A stretch of 64,000 nt of DNA. It comes from Natrialba asiatica DSM 12278 (GTDB taxonomy: Archaea; Halobacteriota; Halobacteria; Halobacteriales; Natrialbaceae). Below are positions 43,403 to 52,780 of the stretch, piece after piece (position 1 is the stretch's first letter; each line of letters begins with the position of its first letter). The position numbers and the translations under genes are program-made. The notes beneath the pieces are model-generated. The model had not been told where the DNA came from, ran no database searches, and saw only the letters and a list, made by a program, of their open reading frames with translations. The DNA is taken from NCBI RefSeq assembly GCF_000337555.1, contig NZ_AOIO01000031.1, positions 44,177-108,176 of the forward strand, written 5' to 3'.

Positions 43403-46400
43403 TGTCGGACAACAACGCAACCGACGGTGACGCCGCCGCCGAAACCGAGTTCGAATCCCGATCGCGATCCGCGGAGCCGAACACCGTCGAACCCAAGGGT
43501 AACCAATCGGCCGTCATCGCCGCCACCGGCGGCGCGCACACGGTCGAGGCCGTCGCCGGCTCCGGCAAGACGACGACGATGGTCAAGCGGCTCCGGGCCG
43601 AAATGGAAGATCGCGACGTCGCACCCAACCGCCTACTGGTGCTCACTTTCGCGAACGAGGCCGCACACACGATTCAAGCGAAGCTCCGCGACGAACTCGG
43701 ACCACAGGACGCCTTCGACATCGACGTCTATACCTACCACTCGTTCAGCTCGCAGCTCCTGACGGAGTACGCCTACCACGTCGGCGTCTCGCCCGAGTTC
43801 GAACTCGTCACCGAGGCAGATCGTCCGCAACTGATCGAATCCGTTTACGACGAGATCGACTTTTCGTTCGTCGCACCGGGCGCGCCCTCGGCGGGCGGCA
43901 CGAACGAGGGGACGCTCTCCGAACTCACGTCGTTCATCGAATCGATGCGCCGCGAAGCGATCGACCCGGGCGAGATTCGAGCCTATCTCCCCGACGACGA
44001 GGCGCTACGAGACCTGCTCGGCCTCGTCGACGACCTGACGCAAATGGCACACGATGTTTGTAACGTCGACGCGAACGATATCATGTGGGACGACGACGAA
44101 CTCGCCGAGCGGTGTGACCGGCTGTCGGTCGTCTACCGTGCCAAGGCTCGCGAACTCGACGACCCAGGTCCGCACCATGTCCAGACCGCCGTCGGAACCC
44201 ACCTTGAGGCGATGGCCGAAACGGCAACCCACGTCGCCGACCACCTCCGGACGACGACTGAACTCGAGTGGCAGGACTACCGGCTCCCCGAGGCGATATT
44301 CGAGGGGGAGACCGGCCCGCTCACGTCGATCGCGCAGACGCCGATGGGACGGCTCGAACACTTCGTCCACATGCTGCGGCGGGTGCGAGCGTTCGTCGGT
44401 GCCTACGAGGCATACCTCGACGCGCTCGAGGAGCGCACTGCGTTCGACTACGACGAGCTGATCCATCGGACCGTCTCGCTCCTGCAGGACGAGACCGTTC
44501 GCGGGGACATCCTCGCGGAATGGGATGCCGTCTACTGCGACGAGTTCCAGGACACGGACGAGTCACAGCTCGAACTGGTCGAGCAGTTGCGCGACGGCCT
44601 CGACATCATGGTCGTCGGCGACAGCGATCAGGCCATCCACGAGTGGCGCGGCCAGGACCCCGAGAACATGTCGAACCTCCCGGCGAGCTTCGAGGAGATC
44701 GGACTCGAACTCAACTTCCGATCGCGGCAGCCGATCCTCGACCTGGCGACGAATCTCGATCCCGACAAGGACGCTATCGAGGCGTACAAGGAGTCGAATC
44801 CGCCGAACGTTTTCAAAGTCGACAGCGAGGGCGAGCGCACGCCCGCCCAGGTGAGCACGACGATTTCCCACCTTCTCACGGGGCGGTTCGAGGACGTTCC
44901 CGCCCGCGACCTCTCGGATATCGCCGTCCTCGTCCGGCGCAACCAGAACGCCCGAGACGTCGCCGCGCAACTCGACCGAGACAGCATCCCCTACACGCTC
45001 TCGAGCGACGCCTCCGGTGATCTCGGGCACGGCGTTCGGACCGTCCTCTCGTACTTCCGGGTTCTCGTCTCGCCGGACGACGACGTGAGTTGGCAGCGCA
45101 TCCTCCTGCACCTTTATCGAATTCCGGAGGCGGACATCGATACGCTGTTGACCGCGGGCGAAACGGTTCCGGAGGGATACGAGGCGCTCGCGAATGCGGA
45201 CACCGCGCTCGCTCGCCCCGACCGCGTTCGCGAAGCGCTCGCGGATTACGAGCGACTGCGGTCGGTTTCGACGACGCACTCCATCTCCGAACTCTACCGT
45301 CACTTCAAGCGCGAGACGCGGATCGACTGGTTCCTCCGCGAGAGCGACCGGGACGCGCTCTCGAACGTCGAGCGCCTGATCGGCGCGTTCAACGACAGTC
45401 CGGTTCAATCCGGGCTCACACCGGCGTTCGTCGACTACCTGGAACGCCAAGCACACCTGCTCTCGGCCGACGACGAGACGGCGACGAACCCCGGCTCGCA
45501 GTCCGACGACGCCGTCGACATCATGACCGTCCACCAGGCCAAGGGCCTCGACTTCGATACCGTCTTGTTGCCCTTCCTCACCGAATCCGAGTTCGGCCAC
45601 ATCGCACTCGAGAACTACCAGCGAGACCTCTACCGCTACGACGTACTCGTCGACGACATTCAGGACGAGTTGGACGACCCCCTTCGAGCCGACTGCAGCG
45701 ACGACCAGATCGCGGAGGAGTGGCGCGTCCTCCACGTCGCGCTCACACGGGCGAAAGAGCGTCTCTTCCTGTTCGGGAACGATGTCGAAGACGCCGGTCC
45801 AAGCGCCGATCTGTTGGATTCCCACCTTCCCGACGAGACGAGTGAGAGTGACACCCCGGTTCACTGGTCGGCCGAGGGGCCGCGACTGCCCGTCTGGGAT
45901 GCACTGATGGACAGCTACGACGACCTCGCAGATCAGACCCCTGCCGCCGTCCGGGACTACACCGACGCCGTGAACCGCGGCGTGGACGAGGACCCCGGGA
46001 CGATCACGTACTACCAGTCCGAAGTAACGACCGAACGGGCGCTCGAAACCGTCCTCGAGTTCGCCGACGCGGTCGTCGCCGGAACGCTTGCGGACGACGA
46101 CTCCGAGACGGACGCCGCGAGCTCGCGTTTCGCCGACGCGCCACTCGGCGGAACCGTCGACGCCGAACTGGCGCGCCAGCACAGCCACACCGCACTCGAG
46201 GCCGTTCGAAACTGCGAGCGGAAACACGTCCTCGACCACGTGGTCGACGCATTTCCCGATCCAATCGCCGGCACAGCAACGGAATCCACCCACACCCAGG
46301 CCGACGTCGGATCGCTCTTTCACGCCGTCGCCGAACTCGCCTACTGGCGCGACTACGACGACCGCGCCGACTGGCGAACGGCGTGTAACCGCCTCGCCCA

Positions 46401-46926
46401 GAGCCGTGATCTACGGCCCGCACTCGAGCCAGCGCTCGACTGTATCGACCGGTACTTCGAAACCGACGGTTCCCGCTGGCCCGCCGTCGGCTCCGAAGTC
46501 CCCATCACCGTCACAGACATCCCGGACGTGGCGGGCGATGTCACCGGATACGTCGACACCGTTCGCCGACACCCAGACGGCGGCCTCGCCGTCCTCGACT
46601 ACAAGACGAGCCGAACGCGAAACGAACTCGAAGAAAGCCACCAACTGCAACTCTACGTCCAAGCCTGTCGAAACCGCTTCGACGACCCCATCACCCACGC
46701 CGGCTACGTGTACGTCGGCGAGGCCGGTCCGGCGACAGAACTCTTTGCGGTTTCGGAGTTGGAGCCATTGTGGCCGGACGTGCTCGACGATCTGCAGGCT
46801 GCGGACGACTCTACGTTCGAGAATGCGAGCCCCGGTTCGCACTGCCGGTTCTGCGAGCACCGCTCGCTCGGATGTCCACAAGCCGAGTTCAGCTACGAGG
46901 ACGAGTTCCGCGTCGATCGCCGGTGA
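43402..46926 (+). CDS. AddA-like UvrD helicase fused to PD-(D/E)XK nuclease
   Basis: A 1174-residue helicase-nuclease. SF1A motifs are intact: Q motif near residue 34, Walker A VAGSGKT (51-57), DEFQD (380-384), GDSDQAIHEWRG, ELNFRSRQP, VHQAKGLDFD (His711) and VALTRAKERL (about 779-788). The C-terminal nuclease has GSLFHAVAELA, TGYVDTV and Asp1066-Tyr-Lys1068, plus four cysteines (938, 1148, 1151, 1158) in the Fe-S pattern of AddB/Cas4. This would unwind and resect double-strand ends for recombination, comparable to AddA with an AddB-type cluster. It is the last gene of the three-gene operon and the only member with a full helicase and nuclease site. Confidence 0.88.
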   Translation: MSDNNATDGDAAAETEFESRSRSAEPNTVEPKGNQSAVIAATGGAHTVEAVAGSGKTTTMVKRLRAEMEDRDVAPNRLLVLTFANEAAHTIQAKLRDELGPQDAFDIDVYTYHSFSSQLLTEYAYHVGVSPEFELVTEADRPQLIESVYDEIDFSFVAPGAPSAGGTNEGTLSELTSFIESMRREAIDPGEIRAYLPDDEALRDLLGLVDDLTQMAHDVCNVDANDIMWDDDELAERCDRLSVVYRAKARELDDPGPHHVQTAVGTHLEAMAETATHVADHLRTTTELEWQDYRLPEAIFEGETGPLTSIAQTPMGRLEHFVHMLRRVRAFVGAYEAYLDALEERTAFDYDELIHRTVSLLQDETVRGDILAEWDAVYCDEFQDTDESQLELVEQLRDGLDIMVVGDSDQAIHEWRGQDPENMSNLPASFEEIGLELNFRSRQPILDLATNLDPDKDAIEAYKESNPPNVFKVDSEGERTPAQVSTTISHLLTGRFEDVPARDLSDIAVLVRRNQNARDVAAQLDRDSIPYTLSSDASGDLGHGVRTVLSYFRVLVSPDDDVSWQRILLHLYRIPEADIDTLLTAGETVPEGYEALANADTALARPDRVREALADYERLRSVSTTHSISELYRHFKRETRIDWFLRESDRDALSNVERLIGAFNDSPVQSGLTPAFVDYLERQAHLLSADDETATNPGSQSDDAVDIMTVHQAKGLDFDTVLLPFLTESEFGHIALENYQRDLYRYDVLVDDIQDELDDPLRADCSDDQIAEEWRVLHVALTRAKERLFLFGNDVEDAGPSADLLDSHLPDETSESDTPVHWSAEGPRLPVWDALMDSYDDLADQTPAAVRDYTDAVNRGVDEDPGTITYYQSEVTTERALETVLEFADAVVAGTLADDDSETDAASSRFADAPLGGTVDAELARQHSHTALEAVRNCERKHVLDHVVDAFPDPIAGTATESTHTQADVGSLFHAVAELAYWRDYDDRADWRTACNRLAQSRDLRPALEPALDCIDRYFETDGSRWPAVGSEVPITVTDIPDVAGDVTGYVDTVRRHPDGGLAVLDYKTSRTRNELEESHQLQLYVQACRNRFDDPITHAGYVYVGEAGPATELFAVSELEPLWPDVLDDLQAADDSTFENASPGSHCRFCEHRSLGCPQAEFSYEDEFRVDRR

Positions 46927-47277
46927 GCCGTTCGTGTCGGTACCGAGTTCGTCGTCGAGCACAAGGCGTGTGAGCCGACGCCCGTCCGATATCGAGTATC
47001 GGACCGCGTCACCGTCGGCTTCAGGGGACTCGTGATCCGTCTCGACAGTTGCAGCGTTCCCCGCACCGGTACAACGTCCACCCGGCCGGTTTCTCGACCG
47101 CCGGCAGTGAACTCGATTCGCCGATCCGCGGCCCGTCGGCGGCGCTTCCAGCATCGGTGGCGAATCCACCGACGCTGAACTCGGCCAGCGCCCGACTGAA
47201 CCGTGCCGCCGGTCAGCTACGGGAGACGATATCCTCTCTATAGTACACTTTTTAGCCGCCGAACGCGTAGTTCCAGT
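46927..47277. other. Intergenic region without clear gene
   Basis: A 351-base GC-rich gap after the helicase-nuclease gene. A minus-strand frame reads through it into the end of the helicase gene, and a short stretch near 46930-47040 looks faintly protein-like, but it has no convincing start, stop or family. A TATAG element near 47240 may belong to the small gene that follows. Confidence 0.4.
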
Positions 47278-47409
47278 ATGGCCGCGTTTTTATCACTCGG
47301 TTCGAAGTACGTTCTCACGCACATCGACGATGCGACGTTTGGAATCGCATTGGCCGAGGCCGGATACATCCTGCTCTGGATCTTCCACGCGATATACCGC
47401 GGCAAGTAA
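47278..47409 (+). CDS. Small hydrophobic peptide gene
   Basis: A 43-residue product starting MAAFLSLGSKYVLTHIDD and with a hydrophobic Trp/Ile/Leu segment from about residue 22 to 40, ending in YRGK. It could be a single-pass membrane peptide. A TATAGTACAC element lies about 35 bases upstream. The family is not recognised, and the small size keeps confidence modest. Confidence 0.5.
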   Translation: MAAFLSLGSKYVLTHIDDATFGIALAEAGYILLWIFHAIYRGK

Positions 47410-47577
47410 CCCTCGTCTCTTTCGAACCGTTGCACTACCGCGCCGAACTCGTCGGGAGTGAGCAACTCAACGCGCTTGCGCAGTCGACGAGTTCGAGATC
47501 GCAAACTCACGCCTTCCCGTCTTCGTTGTTACGTTTGCCGTCGGAGGCCGTACTGCGAGTACCGAGGCCGACGCCTA

Positions 47578-47904
47578 TCAGAAGGAGAGTTGTTGATCTT
47601 CCCGTCTTTCCCCAATTGCAGGTGGCGTCCGATCGGAGTAGTACTTCCGACCGATAGCTCGGCTGTCAACCATGTTGAACACCGCTTGCCGCGCCTCTCT
47701 CGGGGATTCGTACGTCTCGTTTGCGAACGAACCGAGGATCTCGCGGACCGATTCCGTTCCGTTCGGGAATTCGATGACGTGCTCACCGTACTCCTCGACG
47801 AGTTCCTCGTTCGTAATCGGATACGAATGCCCCTCAATCTGGCCGGCTAACTCACCGAATTCAACACCGAGCTCTCGGTGTGGGACGCTGTTGTAGTCTG
47901 TCAT
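47578..47904 (-). CDS. DUF5789-like haloarchaeal protein
   Basis: A 108-residue soluble protein. The phrases ITNEELVEEYGEHVIEFPNG and YESPREARQAVFNMV match the small DUF5789 family that is frequent in haloarchaea, often in many copies per genome. No catalytic site is evident. Function unknown. It is a single gene near a tRNA. Confidence 0.7.
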   Translation of the reverse strand: MTDYNSVPHRELGVEFGELAGQIEGHSYPITNEELVEEYGEHVIEFPNGTESVREILGSFANETYESPREARQAVFNMVDSRAIGRKYYSDRTPPAIGERREDQQLSF

Positions 47905-48206
47905 CGTCGATCCGGGATTCGTACATCACTGATTCATAAACGTCTATGGGTACGTCAATTGGAGTGACTACCTCGCTACTCGTACGTACCGCGCGTTTTA
48001 CTAGTGATCTGCGGAACTGAATTACGGATCGCTACTGATCAGTCTCGCCGATGATCGCGGTCTCGGCATCAACACTCACTGCCCTCGGTAATAGCGTCTC
48101 GACGAGACGCGCCAGCTCTACCTGAGTGAACTCGTCGGGATTAAACAACCGAAGCGGTTGCGGTATAGGGTGTCTGCAACTGAACGAGTAACGGGACGTA
48201 ACGGAG
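47905..48206. other. Intergenic region with a gene-fragment-like frame next to tRNA-Ala
   Basis: This 302-base gap is AT-richer than its surroundings. On the minus strand from about 48160 to a TGA-equivalent stop near 48029 there is a frame encoding NPDEFTQVELARLVETLLP and then PRAVSVDAETAIIGETDQ, which is protein-like but has no start codon. It sits immediately past the 3' end of tRNA-Ala, a common integration point. I read it as a possible remnant. Confidence 0.4.
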
Positions 48207-48278
48207 TGGACTCGCCGGGATTTGAACCCGGGGCCTCTTCCTTGCGAAGGAAGCGATCTGCCACTGATCTACGAGCCC
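48207..48278 (-). tRNA. tRNA-Ala (anticodon CGC)
   Basis: A complete 72-nt cloverleaf on the minus strand: 7-bp acceptor GGGCUCG with CGAGUCC, D-arm, anticodon stem CUUCC/GGAAG with loop UUCGCAA (anticodon CGC), and T-arm CCGGG/CCCGG with loop UUCAAAU. The G3:U70 pair, the main alanine identity element, is present. CCA is not encoded. No intron. Confidence 0.95.
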
Positions 48279-48372
48279 TCGCTCGTTTCTAACCTTGGTT
48301 TGTATTTGTAGCTTGTGTTTTGTCGAGAGGACCTGCCCGTTAGTGTGGGTGCGATCCTAACACACAATGTGA

Positions 48373-49101
48373 TCAGACAACCGATCGGCTGGCACTCGAC
48401 TCAGAGTTCACGTGCAGAACGCGGGTGCGGCCGGCGAGCAGGCCGAGCAAGAAGCCGGTGAAGTGAGCGATCAGGGCGACACCCGGCGCGGCGGTTACGA
48501 GTGTGACGGTAAGTGCGAGACCGACGAAGACGAATATCGTCACCCACTGTGGCACGTCGATGATCGAGGCGAAGCCGGCCGAAAGTCTGTTTGACGTGAG
48601 CAGATAGCCTAACAGCGCAAAGACGGCTCCACTCGCGCCGAGGACGGCCACCGGCGTGCCAGCGAGAAACGGAGCCGTCGCGGCGAAATCGGTGAGCAGC
48701 ACCTGTGAGATGCCGGCAATCGAGCCGGTAACGAGAACGAACGCGTGAAACCGACCTCGTGTCGTTGCGCGGGCAACGGGCCAGCCGAAGACGAGCAGCG
48801 CGAGGCTGTTCGAGAGGAGATGCCAGATGCCATCGTGCGCGTAAACGCTCGTCACGATCGTCCACGGGTTCTCTGCAAGCGGCGGCGCGAGGATAAACAG
48901 CCCGGCCATCGCTCCGACAACGGCCGTGAGTCCCTGAACGATGAAGACAAGCCCGAAGACAACGAGCACTTCGAAAATCGGACTGCTCGAGCCGACGGTC
49001 GAATCCGACGGCGGGCTAGAACCAGTGTCGATACCCGTCGATTGTGAACTCGACCGTTCGCTGGACCGTGATCCGGGTCGCGATCGCGATCGGTTCGCCA
49101 T
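48373..49101 (-). CDS. Rhomboid-family intramembrane serine protease
   Basis: A 242-residue membrane protease. A polar Ser/Arg-rich N-terminus of about 40 residues precedes six hydrophobic segments. HLLSNSLALLVFG carries the conserved His/Asn of the second core helix; the nucleophile Ser lies in GASGAVFALLG, and the catalytic His in ALIAHFTGFLLGL. These are the signature residues of active rhomboids, which cut transmembrane substrates. ATG 49101 is used because a TATA-like TTTTATCG is centred about 26 bases upstream; an in-frame start at 49176 adds only Ser/Arg-rich residues. Confidence 0.92.
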   Translation of the reverse strand: MANRSRSRPGSRSSERSSSQSTGIDTGSSPPSDSTVGSSSPIFEVLVVFGLVFIVQGLTAVVGAMAGLFILAPPLAENPWTIVTSVYAHDGIWHLLSNSLALLVFGWPVARATTRGRFHAFVLVTGSIAGISQVLLTDFAATAPFLAGTPVAVLGASGAVFALLGYLLTSNRLSAGFASIIDVPQWVTIFVFVGLALTVTLVTAAPGVALIAHFTGFLLGLLAGRTRVLHVNSESSASRSVV

Positions 49102-49122
49102 ACTGGTTCTAGGACGGAGAGC

Positions 49123-49130
49123 GATAAAAG
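49123..49130 (-). promoter_or_regulatory. TATA-like promoter of the rhomboid gene
   Basis: The minus strand reads CTTTTATC, centred about 26 bases before ATG 49101, consistent with a leaderless mRNA. Confidence 0.5.
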
Positions 49131-49385
49131 TCTGCACGCTGAGTGAACGCGACTGTCCGCACGAATCGACGGACACCGTGTGGAATCATAGTACAACTGG
49201 TGATTTTTACACACTGATCGTACCGCCGTCGTACGACCAGGTGTGCACTACCGTTCAGTGGCTACTAAGAGAGGCGGTATCGTGTCTACGGTCTTGCCTC
49301 GATATGAGTCCAGCAGCTATCGGATGAGAGGACGGTAAGATGGTGAAAACGCAGCGCGGCGACTGTCGTTGTACGTCGACCGAGT

Positions 49386-49694
49386 TCAGTCTTCGAGGAC
49401 GATCTCGATCGAGACGTCGTTTGGCACCTGAATGCGCATGAGCTGTCGGAGTGCGCGTTCGTCGGCGTCCAGATCGATCAGGCGCTTGTGGACGCGCATC
49501 TCCCAGTGCTCCCACGTGGCGGTACCCTCGCCGTCAGGCGATTTCCGGGTCGGCACCTCGAGGGTCTTGGTCGGCAGCGGAATCGGACCGCTCAGGTTGA
49601 CGCCGGTGTTGTTCGCAATCTCGCGGACGTCGTCGCAGATGTCGTCTAAGTCGTCTGGACTCGTGCCCGCGAGTCGAACGCGTGCCTGCTGCAT
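49386..49694 (-). CDS. rpsJ: 30S ribosomal protein uS10
   Basis: A 102-residue ribosomal protein of the small-subunit head. It contains [23 protein letters not shown] (here cut short: [11 protein letters not shown]) and the C-terminal [12 protein letters not shown]-like end, both conserved in uS10. Length is normal. The gene starts one base after the aEF1A stop codon, so the two are co-transcribed; this tef1-rps10 order is standard in archaea. Confidence 0.97.
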   Translation of the reverse strand: MQQARVRLAGTSPDDLDDICDDVREIANNTGVNLSGPIPLPTKTLEVPTRKSPDGEGTATWEHWEMRVHKRLIDLDADERALRQLMRIQVPNDVSIEIVLED

Positions 49695-50957
49695 TTATTT
49701 CTCGTTGACGTCGAGGACCTTGCCGGCCGCGATGGTCTGACCCATGTCGCGGATGGCGAAGCTCCCGAGTTCAGGAATTTCGCTGGACGGTTCGATGCTG
49801 AGGGGCTTCTGGGGTCGGATGGTGACCACAGCAGCGTCACCCGACTGGATGAAGTCGGGGTCTTCCTCGGCGACCTCGCCGCTCGAGGGGTCCATCTTCT
49901 TGTCGATGGATTCGATCGTACAGGCGACCTGTGCCGTGTGAGCGTGGAAGACCGGCGTGTAGCCGGCCGTGATCACGGACGGGTGCTGCATGACGACGAC
50001 CTGGGCCTGGAAGGTCTCGGCGACCTTTGGCGGGTTGTCGGCTGGGCCGCAGACGTCACCGCGGCGGATGTCGTCCTTGCCGATGCCGCGGACGTTGAAT
50101 CCGACGTTGTCACCGGGTTCGGCCTTCGGCACTTCCTCGTGGTGCATCTCGATCGTCTTGACCTCGCCACCGACGTCCGATGGCTGGAAGACGACGTCGT
50201 CGCCGGTGTTCATGATACCGGTTTCGATGCGGCCGACCGGGACGGTCCCGATACCCGAAATCGTGTAGACGTCCTGGATCGGCAGACGGAGCGAGGCGTC
50301 CGTTGGCGGCTCCGGCTCCGGCAGGTCGTTCAGGGACTCGAGCAGAATTTCGCCGTCGTACCAGTCCGTGTTCTCGGAGGATTCGGCGATGTTGTCGCCC
50401 TCGAACGCCGAGATCGGGATGAACGAGGCGTCTGCGGTGTTGAACTGCACCTGCTTGAGGAGCTGCGTAACTTCCTCGACGACGTCGTCGTAGGTGGATT
50501 CCTTGTAGTCGACGACGTCCATCTTGTTGACGCCGATGATGAGTTCGTCGATACCGAGGGTGCGGGCCAGGAAGACGTGCTCCTGGGTCTGGGGCGCGAC
50601 ACCGTCGTCAGCGGCGACGACGAGGACGGCGTTGTCCGCCTGGGATGCGCCCGTGATCATGTTCTTGACGAAGTCGCGGTGGCCAGGACAGTCGACGATT
50701 GTAAAGTCGTACTCGTCCGTCGAGAACTCCTGGTGGGCGATGTCGATGGTGACACCGCGTTCGCGCTCCTCGGCGAGGTTGTCCATGACGTAGGCGAACT
50801 CGAAGCCGCCCTTGCCCTTCTCTTCGGCTTCTTCGCGGTGCTGTTCGATGACGTGCTCTGGTACGCTCCCCGTCTCGTAGAGGAGTCGTCCCACGAGCGT
50901 ACTCTTCCCGTGGTCAACGTGGCCGATGATGGCCAGGTTCTGGTGTTGGTCGCTCAT
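49695..50957 (-). CDS. tef1: Translation elongation factor aEF1A
   Basis: A 420-residue GTPase that brings aminoacyl-tRNA to the ribosome. G-motifs: [14 protein letters not shown] (G1, residues 11-24), [12 protein letters not shown] (G3), NKMDVVD (G4). Domains II and III follow with [11 protein letters not shown] and [10 protein letters not shown]. The N-terminal and switch regions are of archaeal type. Length is normal. Its promoter-like CGATATAAGC lies about 28 bases before the ATG. Confidence 0.98.
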   Translation of the reverse strand: MSDQHQNLAIIGHVDHGKSTLVGRLLYETGSVPEHVIEQHREEAEEKGKGGFEFAYVMDNLAEERERGVTIDIAHQEFSTDEYDFTIVDCPGHRDFVKNMITGASQADNAVLVVAADDGVAPQTQEHVFLARTLGIDELIIGVNKMDVVDYKESTYDDVVEEVTQLLKQVQFNTADASFIPISAFEGDNIAESSENTDWYDGEILLESLNDLPEPEPPTDASLRLPIQDVYTISGIGTVPVGRIETGIMNTGDDVVFQPSDVGGEVKTIEMHHEEVPKAEPGDNVGFNVRGIGKDDIRRGDVCGPADNPPKVAETFQAQVVVMQHPSVITAGYTPVFHAHTAQVACTIESIDKKMDPSSGEVAEEDPDFIQSGDAAVVTIRPQKPLSIEPSSEIPELGSFAIRDMGQTIAAGKVLDVNEK

Positions 50958-50980
50958 TGTTGTAGCTCACGCGCAGAGGC

Positions 50981-50990
50981 GCTTATATCG
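50981..50990 (-). promoter_or_regulatory. TATA box of the tef1-rpsJ operon
   Basis: The minus strand reads CGATATAAGC, centred 28 bases before the aEF1A ATG at 50957, typical for a strong leaderless or near-leaderless promoter. Confidence 0.6.
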
Positions 50991-51128
50991 GTCTCTTTTG
51001 CTCGTTGCGGTTAAAACCATTTCGAAAGCGTATTCGTCCGAACCCGACGCCCGCTTGCGGTTTGTGTCATGTCCACACGGATCGGTCCGAAACGAACACT
51101 GACAGCTGAACTCGAATGTCGTGGTCGG

Positions 51129-52082
51129 TTACAGTGGCGGAAGACGACCAACGTCGGAGAGCACTGCCGTCGCCGTTTCGGGACCGCCAGCGCCGCGGCC
51201 GCTCGAATGAAGCGAGCCGGCGTTTCGGGTTTCGATCTGGACGATATTTCGCGTCCCGGTCACGGCGAGCGCACCGTTTTCGGGAACGAGCCGGGGACTC
51301 ACACGGACCCCGTCACGAGTCGCCTCGCCGATGAGTCGAATCGTGCGCCCGTCTTCGGCGGCGAGTTCAAGTGCGCTGCCGGGGACGTTCTGAATGCCCT
51401 CGACGGTTGCATCGTCGAGCGAGAAGCCACCGTCTGCCAGGACGTTCGCCAGGATGACGAACTTCAGGGCGGCATCGGTACCGTCGACGTCGAACGTGGG
51501 GTCGGCTTCGGCGACGCCGAGGTCCTGGGCTTCCGCGAGGACGTGTTCGTAGTCGAGTCCCTCGGCGGCCATGCGGGTGAGGATGAAGTTCGCGGTGCCG
51601 TTGAGGACGCCGCGGACGGCGGTGACCGCCTGTGGCGTCGAGTCTTCGATCGTCGAAAGGACGGGAATCGCGCCGCCGACGGTGGCCTCGAATCGGATCG
51701 CGCCTGCACTATCGGCTTCCAGTTCGCGGAGTTCGTCGTAGCGTTCGGCGACGGGGCCTTTGTTCGCGAGCACGACGTGGTGGTCGGTCTGTAGTGCGCG
51801 TTTCGCGTGCGTAAAGCCGGGGTCGGCGTCGTCGAGTGTCGTCGGGGTGGCCTCGACGAGGACATCGTAGTCGGTTTCGAAGACGGCTTCGGGCGCGGTT
51901 TCGCCCAGGTCTTCGCCGCTTCGTTTGCACTCGACCGCGTCGGTCACGTCGATTCCTCCGAGGTCGATAGCGGCGCTCGTCGAGTCGGCGAGGGCGACGA
52001 CCTCGTGCTCGTACTCGCCGGCGAGTTCAGCGACGGAGCGGCCGACGTTTCCGGCGCCGAGGATCGCGAGGCGCTGTCCCAT
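51129..52082 (-). CDS. hom: Homoserine dehydrogenase
   Basis: A 317-residue enzyme reducing aspartate semialdehyde to homoserine on the way to threonine and methionine. The N-terminal Rossmann motif is LAILGAGNVGRSVAEL; VVLANKGPVAERYDEL and the catalytic-domain GGAIPVLSTIED and GTANFILTRMAAEGLDY are family signatures, with the Lys/Asp of the hydride-transfer site in the AQDLGVAEADPTFDVDG region. It is the short monofunctional form without its own C-terminal ACT domain. Its start overlaps the stop of the upstream ACT-domain gene by one base, so an ACT regulator is supplied separately. Confidence 0.93.
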   Translation of the reverse strand: MGQRLAILGAGNVGRSVAELAGEYEHEVVALADSTSAAIDLGGIDVTDAVECKRSGEDLGETAPEAVFETDYDVLVEATPTTLDDADPGFTHAKRALQTDHHVVLANKGPVAERYDELRELEADSAGAIRFEATVGGAIPVLSTIEDSTPQAVTAVRGVLNGTANFILTRMAAEGLDYEHVLAEAQDLGVAEADPTFDVDGTDAALKFVILANVLADGGFSLDDATVEGIQNVPGSALELAAEDGRTIRLIGEATRDGVRVSPRLVPENGALAVTGTRNIVQIETRNAGSLHSSGRGAGGPETATAVLSDVGRLPPL

Positions 52083-52780
52083 CAGGCGTCACCTCCGAGG
52101 AGCGGCTCGACGACGGTGAGGTCCTTGGCCGAGCCGATCGAGCGGATGGCTTCGAGTGCGGCGTCCGTTCGGCCGGAGTCGACGGCGAGTCGCAGTCGGG
52201 CGCTGGAGGTGGCCTCGGTGCCGTCGGGGGCGGCGAGCGAGAGGTCGATGACGGCGGCGTCCGCCTCGGTTTCGATTCGCGAGAGCGTCTCCGAGAGGTC
52301 GTTTTCGACGAGGTGACCGACGAGGACGACGCTGATCTCCTCGCCGTAGCGTTCGGCACCGGCCTGGATGACGTTGACGCCGGCACCGCGGAGTCCCTCG
52401 ACGACGTCGTCGAACCGATCGGGTGGGCATTCGAGATCGACCTCGACGGGGATGTGACCACGAGGGGTGATATTGCCCCGCTCGTGGTGTATGCTCAGGA
52501 GATTGCCGCCGTTGTCCGCGATCGGGGAGAGCGCACGAAGGAGTTCGCCGGGCTCGTCGACGAGTTCGAGGCGGACGGTGTAGGCGTGGACGCCGCCGTC
52601 GGTTTCCGTTTCCGCTTCCGTTTCTGTTGTGGTTTCGGCGTCCTCGCTGTCCGTATTGTGGTCGCCGTCGGCGTCGTTGGATGTGGCCGTGGGATCGACA
52701 GCGGTTGTGTCTTGGTCCGCATCTCCAGCTGCGTCCGCGTCATCGGCCGCCTGGCCGTCCACGGCGGGTTCGTTACCCAT
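52082..52780 (-). CDS. ACT-domain regulatory protein
   Basis: A 232-residue protein. Residues 1-62 are a very acidic, low-complexity tail (Asp, Ala, Thr, Glu). Residues 65-145 form one ACT domain (YTVRLELVDEPGELLRALSPI, NGGNLLSIHHERG) and residues 150-230 a second ACT-like domain (SVVLVGHLVENDLSETL). ACT pairs usually bind amino acids. Its stop overlaps the start of homoserine dehydrogenase, so it probably regulates that enzyme in trans. ATG 52780 is chosen because a full SD, GGAGGTGA at 52786-52793, lies 5 bases upstream; ATG 52783 is only 2 bases away. Confidence 0.85.
   Translation of the reverse strand: MGNEPAVDGQAADDADAAGDADQDTTAVDPTATSNDADGDHNTDSEDAETTTETEAETETDGGVHAYTVRLELVDEPGELLRALSPIADNGGNLLSIHHERGNITPRGHIPVEVDLECPPDRFDDVVEGLRGAGVNVIQAGAERYGEEISVVLVGHLVENDLSETLSRIETEADAAVIDLSLAAPDGTEATSSARLRLAVDSGRTDAALEAIRSIGSAKDLTVVEPLLGGDA

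Noticed and set aside
44563-46323. Minus-strand open frame of 586 codons opposite the helicase-nuclease
   Set aside because: The plus-strand gene has intact helicase motifs throughout; the antisense product has none.
46930-47169. Minus-strand stretch faintly like a small regulatory domain
   Set aside because: No proper start or stop outside the helicase gene's shadow and no clear family match.
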